Below are positions 1 to 8,300 of a DNA stretch of 11,132 nucleotides, one piece after another. This stretch comes from Sedimenticola sp. (GTDB taxonomy: Bacteria; Pseudomonadota; Gammaproteobacteria; Chromatiales; Chromatiaceae), in the NCBI GenBank assembly GCA_027041035.1, contig JALULB010000157.1:1-11132 (forward strand), read 5' to 3'. The notes below the pieces were generated by a model that did no database searches, was not told where the DNA came from, and worked only from the letters and a program-made list of their open reading frames with translations. Made by a program: the position numbers and the translations under genes. The stretch's first letter is position 1, and the number at the start of each line of letters is the position of its first letter.

Positions 1-2317
1 TTCGTGAGGATGGCGATGCGTTGGCCACCGGCATGCAGGTAGTGGCGGTGTTTGTGCTGGCCATTTTCGCTGATGCGCTCGTAGAGGCCGCCGATGTAGA
101 GGGTGGTGCGTGTGGTGGCGCCTTGGGTGTGGGTCTGCCGGTAGCGCGCACCTTCGGGGCCGTAGGCGAAGCGGCGCTGAATGTTGTTTTGTTGGATGCG
201 GCGGGGTTTGTTGTATTCGGTCCATTGGATTTGGCGCTGGCCGTCGTCGATGAGGCTGCCGTTGGCGTCGTATTGCCAGGCTTTTCCGTGGGCGTCGCTG
301 ACGGCGTGGGGACGACCGGTGGTGTAGTGGTAGCTGTGGTGGTCTTTTTCCTGGATGTTGCCGAGGGCGTCGTAGCGCAGGGTTTGGCTGTAGCCAAGGC
401 CGGCGAGGTCGGTGTCGATGCGGGTCAGGCGGTTGAGGGCGTCGTAGCCGAAGGTTTCTTTGTTGTGTTGCCTGAGGTCTTCGCGTGACAGGAGGTTGCC
501 GAGTGGGTCGTAGCGGTAGCGGAGGTGTTGCAGGCTGCCGCTGTTGTGGGTGATGGGGCCGCTGAGGAGGCTGTGCAGGCGTCCGCTGTTGGTGTCGTAG
601 CTTTGCAGGCGTTCGGTGTGTTGGCCGAGGATTTCTTCGGTGTAGGCGCCGTCGGCGTTGGTGGCCAGGGCCTGCCAATAGCGGGTCGGGCCGTCGGCGT
701 CGCTGATGTGGTCGAGGTGGCCGTGGCTGTTGTAGCTGTTGCGCACGCGCAGGGCGACGCCGTTGACGCTTGGGTAGGTGGTCAGGTCGATGCGACCGGC
801 GCTGTCGTAGCTTTGCCGGGTGGTGAAGGTTTCGCTGCCGATGGTGGTTTGGGTGGCGGCAAGGCGGTTGAGGCTGTCGTAGCGGTAACGGCGTTCGAAG
901 TCGCCGTTGGCGGTTTCGCGCGCGAGTTGGCCGATGGCGAGTTGGCCATTGCCGCGCGGGGCGTTGTCGTAGTACCAGCGGGATTCGCTGGCGCCGGGGT
1001 TGCCGACTTGATAACGGCGCGTCTTGCGCCCGAGGGCGTCGTAGGCGATCCGGATGGTCTGGCCCTTGGCGTCGGTTTGTTCGATGAGTTCACCAAGGGC
1101 GTTGTAGCGGTAGTCCCAGTGGCCCATGTCGGGGTCGTCGATGGCGGTTTTTTCGCCGCGCACGTTGTAGTGCATGACGATGTCGTTGCCTTCGCTGTCG
1201 ATGATGCGGGTGGGGTTGCCGGCGGCGTCGTATTGGTAGGTGGTGATGTGACCTTCGGCGTCCTGGGTGTAGAGGATGTGTTTCTGGGCGTCGCGCAATA
1301 CGCTGTTACGCTGGCCGAGGGCGTTGGTGGTGCGGGTGATGAGCCAGTCGAAGCTGTGTTGGTCGTATTCAATAAAGGTGGCGCCGGTGACCGGGGAGTG
1401 TTCTTCGATGAGGCGGTCGAGGTCGTCGTAACGCCAGGTGGTGGTGGCGAGGGGGTTGCCGCCTTGAAAATAGGGGCGGCTCTGGCTGGCCTTGCGGCCT
1501 CTGGCGTCGTAGGTGGTGCGCACCAGGGCGAGCCGTCCGTCGAAGCTGGCGACTCCGCTCAGTATGACGCGCTCGCGACTGTCCTGGACGCTGGCGGCAT
1601 CGGGTTGTCCGGTGGTGGCGACGGTTTGGAAGCTGATGCCGCGCGGGTCGAGGCAGAGTGTGCCGCCGCACCAGCCGCGGGCGGTGTCGGTGCGGGTGCC
1701 GTCGGCGCGGAGTTCGGCGGTTTCCCGGCCCAGGGGGTCGTAGTGCCAGCGGGTGGTCAGGCCGTTGGGTCCGGTGAGTTTGGTTCGGTTGCCCAGTGGG
1801 TCGTTGTAGGCGTAGGTTTCTTTGTGGCCCAGGGCGTTTTCGGTTTCGACGGGGTAGCGTCCCTGGGCATCATAGCGGGTGCGGGTGGTGCGCGATGTGA
1901 TGCCGGGACCGCTGACGGTGGCGCTGACGCGGTTGCCGAAGGCGTCGAGTGTGTAGGTGGTGGTCAGGGCGTCGTTGCCGCTTTCCAGGGTTTCGCTGAG
2001 TAATTGCCCGGTTACGGGGTCGTAGGTAAAGAAGCTTTCGCGCGTGACGCTGGTAACGCCGAAGCGACCGCCGTTGTGTTGTTCACCCTGGGTGTAGCTG
2101 CCGGCGTCATGGGTAACTTGGCTGTGACTGAGCCGCCCTAGCCGCCAGTTGACGGTATCGTTAGTATAGCTGCTAACGGTGGTCTTGGTGTTGCGTATGT
2201 CACCGGGATCGATGGTGGTGACGATGACCTGAGTGGCATTGCCCCAGGCGTCATACTGGCTGTCGGTACGCAGACCGTGGGTGAATTTACCCGAGGGCGC
2301 GTCATAGGTGCTGGTGA
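1..2317 (-). repeat. About 18 YD (RHS) repeats
   Basis: From residue about 2346 to the window edge the chain carries repeated Tyr-Asp/Asn-x-x-Gly-Arg/Asn motifs (for example RYDAQGR, HYDPLGR, TYDARGR, AYDALGR, RYDPLGN, RYDALGN), mostly about 20-25 residues apart, with the DNA word GTCGTAG recurring on the plus strand. A Cys-Gly-Gly-Thr-Leu-Cys pair lies early in the array. The last visible stretch (Leu-Tyr-Ile-Gly-Gly-Leu-Tyr-Glu-Arg, then Gly-Gly-Gln-Arg-Ile-Ala) is the usual lead-in to the RHS-associated core, so the core and C-terminal tip should start within about 100-200 bases beyond the left edge. Confidence 0.92.
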
Positions 2318-5300
2318 TATTTGTCTCGATATAGGGGAATGCGGGGCTGGCGCCCACGCTGCCCTGCCAGTGGGCGGCAAGGGTCTGGGTCTGGCCACCG
2401 GTGAGCCGACCGAAACGATCGCGGGTCTCGCGCTTTTCGAGCATGCCGATGTAGGGGAAGCGCTGGGCGAAGGTCAGGGTTTCGGTCAAACCGTTGCTGT
2501 GGTCGGTGACGATCTGTTGCCGGTATCCGAGCTGACCGCGACCCCGGGTGTCCAGTTTGGCGCCGCGATAGCGATAGTTTTTGCGGTTTTGTCCTCCGAT
2601 GCCGTTGTCTTCCCGGGTTTCGCTGACGACGTAGATCGGCCCCTGGAAGTCGCGTTGTTCGGGGGTGTGGGCATCGTGGCTTTTCTCATGTATGCCGGGC
2701 GTAGTTAGCGGCTGGTAACTGATGTCCAGGTGTTCGTCGAAGCGGCCACGTCCGGCGGTGATGCGGGTGACCAGCCCGCCACGCTTGCCTTTGCGCAGGC
2801 GCAGATGCAGGCGGCCGTCGTCGGACGGATACAGCATGTCGGTCAGTCCGTCGCCGTTGAAATCGCTCAGGCGAAGGTATTTGTAGCCCTGCCCTTCGGC
2901 GTCATGGCCGAGCGGAATGCCGCTGTCGTGAGCGACGAAGCGCACGCCGGCAACCGGGTCGCGACGCGCGATGTAGATCCACCAGTTGGCGTGGCCGTCG
3001 CGTGGTACGAGCAGGTCCATGAAACCATCATTGTTATAGTCCAACGGTCGCACATAGTAGCTGGCATCGATGTGGTCGATCTCGTCCACCGGATTGGCCA
3101 GCACTACGCCGTTTGCGTCACGGATATCGGCGAATACGCCCGGGCCGAACTTGCCGCCCTGGTTCAGGTGAAAGTAGATCCCGTCGTCCTGGAAGAAGAC
3201 GAGATCTTGAAGACCGTCGCCGTTGAGGTCGATCGACAGCGAGGCGCTTTGCGAGCCGAAGCCGTGCTGGACACCGCTGGCGATCAGTCCACCACCACCC
3301 ATCTGGATATAGCTGGCCGTCGCGCGACCCAGTATCAACAGGTCCTGTTTTCCGTCACCGTTCAGTTCGATGGCGCGGAAATCACGGGTATACAGGGCGA
3401 TGTCTTCGTCAGAATCCGGGTCGGTGTCGAAAATGAAGGGGAGCGTGAAGGTTCCGGCAGGCGAAAAACCGGTGCCCTGCTGGTTGATCCATAGCTGGCC
3501 ATCGTCGATCAGATCATGCAGACCGTCGCCGTTATAGTCGATCACCAGAGGTTCACCAACCACGGGAAAAGCGTTCAGAGAAACCGTTTGCAGGCTGCCA
3601 TCGATATAGCTGAAGCGCTTGCCCGGAACAAAAGCACCGTTTAGCGCTAACGTGGACGGAATGACGATATCCGTAGCGCCATTGCCGTCCTCGTCAATGG
3701 ATAACAAGTAGCGGCTGAACGGGACCTCGGTCAGTATATCCTGGCGGATTTCACCCGATGAATCGAACAGCAGGATGTGCGTCGGATCGCCGTACTCTCG
3801 ACCATAGACCAGATCGCTGATGCCATCGCCATCGAAATCAATGACTTTTGCCTTGCGCATTCCGGTGGTATTCAGTATCGGCCCGGCCAATGTCGTGGGT
3901 TCATCGAAACCAATATCCGCTGTTTGCCATTCGATTTCGGTGGGCGGCAGGCATTTGCCGACGCCCGCGTCGTTGACGCAGCTGTGAATCCTTGCCAGAC
4001 GGCTGGCCGTATTGGCAAAATCCGGGATGTAGTAATCGAAGCGCAGTTCCCGCACCAGCGTGCCACCATCGAAAGAGGCGATGGATTTCAGCCGTTTCAG
4101 GCTGGATATCCGGCTGCCGGCAAGGTATCCGATGGAAGCATCCGGACGATTTTCATAATTGAACTCGACATGCGCGAATGGCGCGGTTGCCGCATTGGTG
4201 TTGCCGGTGTAGTCGATGCGCAGGATACGGTGCTCGCCGATCGCATGATCTTCGTGGTAGGTGTAGGTCAGGTAGTTGCCATTGAGATCCGCAAGCCGGT
4301 TGACTGCCCAACGCTGTACGACATTCCTACCCTGGGACTCCACCCGTGAGTCCGGCGTATTGCCGTACTCCAGTATCTCACCGGATTTGGTGTGTACCTC
4401 GAACCAGGCCGGACCGCCCGCCTGGACCCCATGGGAAATGATCCTGCTGAAGTTGTCGATTTCCGTGCGATACACCGTGCCATCGGCACCATATACGCCA
4501 CTGACCGCTAGCAGCCGCTGGCCGTCGAGACAGAAACGATCAGCGGACGTCAGCGTAACCGCGTTTCTGTCTCCATCCCGCGCATAGGTCTTGCTACAGC
4601 GGAAAACCGTGGACAAACCGCTGACCGACCAACCCAAGCCAAGCAGGCCATTCCCCGACTGGCTGCTGTAATTGACGCTCAGCTTGGGTTCCAGGCCGGC
4701 CGTTCCGGGGGTCACGACAACCGGCGTGCTCCATTTCGCCGCGCCAGCCGCGCTGACGCTGAAGGTTGCCGGTATGGCGCCGACCAGGTCCGACAAGACC
4801 GGTGGGGACAAGGGGGGCTGAACCGGCAATCCGTTGTCCGGCGGGCTGGGTTGTTGTTGGCCGAGGCTGCCGTAATAGTATTGATTCGTGGTGCCAACCG
4901 TTGGATTCGACAAGCTGTCGAGCAATCCATCTTCGCCGTGATGCAGATTCCAAACGACGCCATCGGGTTGGTCGATCTGTTCGACAAAGCCATGCGCGTC
5001 GATTACCAGCTCGGTACGCTGGCCATTCGGGGCGACAATTGCCCGCGGTTTGGCATTTCCATCTCTCTCGACGAAAAGGCCACCATCAGGCGTATCGATG
5101 CTATCGAGCAGTCCGGTCACCGGATTGTAATGAAACACATACCGCGTAGCGCCCGAAGCTGCGTCGAGCGTGCGGAGATGGCGGCCGTGCCGGTCGAACA
5201 CGAAGGTCTCGCCGCCATCCGGCGACGGCACGTGGAACTGCCCGTTTTCGAGAGAAACGCCTGCCCCACCTATCGAAAGATAAACCAGCTTTCCATCCAT

Positions 5301-8300
5301 GAGCACATAGAGCCCACCATCCGGCGCGGCCGCGATATCCTCAGGCGCGTTCAGGGCACCTGGGTTTCCGTAATGGATTTGGTAAAGCGCCAGGTTGCTC
5401 GCGCTACCAATGAGTTCAAGATCATTGCCGGGTGGTATGGGCGGACAAGATCCGGCATCGGCCAGCGTCAGGGTCAACGGACCGCTATCGCCATCGGCGG
5501 TAAAGTATTTCAAGCCATACCATTGCGGCAATCCGTCATTCAAATCCACAATGTAGATAGTGCTGTCCGGCCCAACGCTCAGGCTCCCGATATAGCCTGC
5601 TAGTTGAACCCATGGAATCTGGGAGATATTGCCATTGGTTTCGATGCGCTTTACCGGCCCGACATCACTGAATTCCCCGAACACGATCGATTCATCGGGC
5701 GCTACCGCGAGATGATCGGGAAAATAGCCAAGTTCATCAACGTTGCCGGTAACGTAGTCGAGCAAGTTTCCTGTGTTCGTCAAACCGTCTGAACCACTGA
5801 AATAGAGATTGCCGGCATCGTTCACGGCAAGGGAGCCCGGAGACGCATACTCTTCGACAAGATCGATACTTTCATGCGGGATATCGATACGTCGAATGTA
5901 TCCCGTCAGCCCCCCGTCTGGCGAGGGAACCAGAGATTCCGCCACGAACAGATGGTTGTTGGGTCCCGCAGTGATATCCGAGATGTACCCCAACATGGCG
6001 GTTGATGCGTCAAGTGATGGTTGTGGCGATCCCTCCAGCGCCTGGCCCGTACCCGCCACGGCATGAAATGTTCCATCGGGAGCGATGACCCAGATACGGT
6101 GCGCTCCGCCGAGATAGACAGCACCGTCGCGCGAGACGGCGATATGCGCTATCCCGGCCAGCCCGCCCTGGGTCGCCACTTCGCCTTCGACGGGCGAAGC
6201 AGCAGAGCCATCACCCGCAACCACGCTACAACTCTTGATCCCATGGCCGCCTCCGCTTCCAGGGATATAGGCTTCGCCACCTCCCAGCTGCACTCGACTG
6301 GTGGTTGGGTCGTATGCATGAAGGATATCCAGTGTCAATCCGCCCAGGCCGGCGCTGGTATTGCGACGCCGGCCAAGAACAAGCTGCGACTTTCTAAACG
6401 ACTGCCGCAATACCTTGTGGAGGACACCAGGCGGGTTTTTGAAACTGTAAGTTACCTGGATTGAAGCAGTCCGAGGACCGTTGACGACACGCCCGTAGGC
6501 GTCTTTGCCATCCCAGGTATAGGTGAACGTCTGATTGGGTTCCGCGGGAAAGCTCTGATTGAACAATTGGCCGGCTATCTGGACGCTGACGCGGATACGC
6601 GCCAATAATGGTGGAAGACTGGCCTCGCTCAAAGTGATCTCCACGCTACGCGCGGCGCGATTTCCCATCGCGTTCACACTGCTGTAATGCAGATTGTGGC
6701 TGCTGCCAATCAGCGGAAAATCCAGCTCCACCCTGTCCGCCGGGTCGATCTCCACCACGCGCGGCGGAGTAGCGGGTGGCCGGTCATTTCCGCCCGCCGG
6801 ACCCCCCGCTGGCGGAAGCAATACGTTCGCTGGGTAGATGACACCGTAAATCGAGAAATGATCCGCGAGGAAGCGCCACAGGCTCGCACCGACGGGATAG
6901 CGCTGGGCCAATTGCCGCAGCTCTTCTTCTGTGATACCCAGGGCAGTCAGATCTGCCTCGTTGGCCGGTTGGCCCGTACCGTCCAGCTTCAATACGGCTT
7001 TGTCGTTGACGATACCGGCTATTTCGACGACCCGCCCATCGGGTTCGGCCGTCCAGTTCGCGTTTTCCGTGTCATAACGCTGTATTGGCAAACGCGTGCC
7101 TGTGTCCAAATTCAGGTAGTTATCGATATAAATTGGAACCGGCTGGCTGAAATCGACCCGGTTGGAATTTGCTTCATCGATATGGAAATTTGCGACCCAG
7201 GCCAATGGAGCTTCCAGTTCCGAACTGCCGGGGATAGACAACAGGTCGCCTTCGCCAGCGGTATATTCGGTAATACGCAGGCTCAGTGCATCCAACGCGG
7301 TACCGCCGGAGGTGGTTGGCAGCGTGGCAACGGTGTCACTTGGGAAAAACACGCTGGTTCGCCTCGTGCCATCACTATCGCCGACCGGTTCGCCGCTGAC
7401 CCAGTGAGAGACAGGCTCTGTCAAATCGACTGGATATATTCGGGGAGACCTCGGGACCAATACCACGTCGTCCAGCACGCTGAAGTCGTGTTCATCCGGC
7501 GTCAACCGGCGTTGCGCCGCTAGAAAACCAGCCTTGCTGTATTCAACGACAATTGAGCTTCCTCCGTTTATGGCCAGATCGAACCAACCGTCGCCGCGGC
7601 TGGTAGTAAAGCCATATTCCGGAAATCCCCGAAGCGTGATGACGACACCGGGGAGTGGTCGACCACCGGCATCCAACACCTTTCCGCGGATGACCGCGAC
7701 TTGATCTGAATCCAGTACGCCAGGGTCACCGATCGACTGCGTCGCATGAGGGCCGGTATATAGAAAAGCAACGCTGTCTTCAAATGGCGTCACGGCCGTG
7801 TCATCCAAAGGTGGCGCGATCGCGGCTGGATCCAATGGCAGCGATTCAGTGGGGGCATTCACCGTCAACTGGAATCCATGAAAGTGGCTTTCGCCTCGCG
7901 CATCACGAATCTGAATAAGGATGGCATGAACACCGCCCGCATTGACTACCCATTCCAGCAGGCCGTTGGCCGCGTCGATGTGCATGCCCGGTGGACCGGA
8001 CAGAAGCTGAAAGCTCAAGGTATCGTTGTCGATGTCCGAAGCGACCACCTGATATTGAAACTGGTCGAGCATGGCGACCTGGGACGGCGGCGTGGACAGT
8101 ACTTCCGGTGGATGGTTTACGCTGGTATCGTCAACGACGGACAGCTCGATCACGTCGGGATTGCTCTCGCTGAAGCCATCGCTGACAACCAGCTGAACGC
8201 GGTAATCACCGGCCACATCTGGAACCAACAAGACCTGCGGCCTGCCCGGGGTAGCCAGCACGGCCTGACTGCCGGAAGGTTTCGTAAGCAATGACCAGTG

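Noticed and set aside
360..1900. Recurring GTCGTAG word suggesting a CRISPR or other DNA repeat array
   Set aside because: The word is the reverse complement of the Tyr-Asp codons of YD repeats, spacing is irregular and in codon multiples, and the flanking bases are coding.
525..2003. 492-residue plus-strand open frame (and a 155-residue one at 21-488)
   Set aside because: They lie opposite the YD-repeat array. Their products are low-complexity Val/Ala/Gly strings that mirror the C-ending codons of the real gene, with no recognisable domain.
4780..4865. Possible gene boundary or frameshift at the Pro-rich linker
   Set aside because: The minus-strand frame continues without a stop through the linker and no ribosome site or start suited to a second gene was seen.
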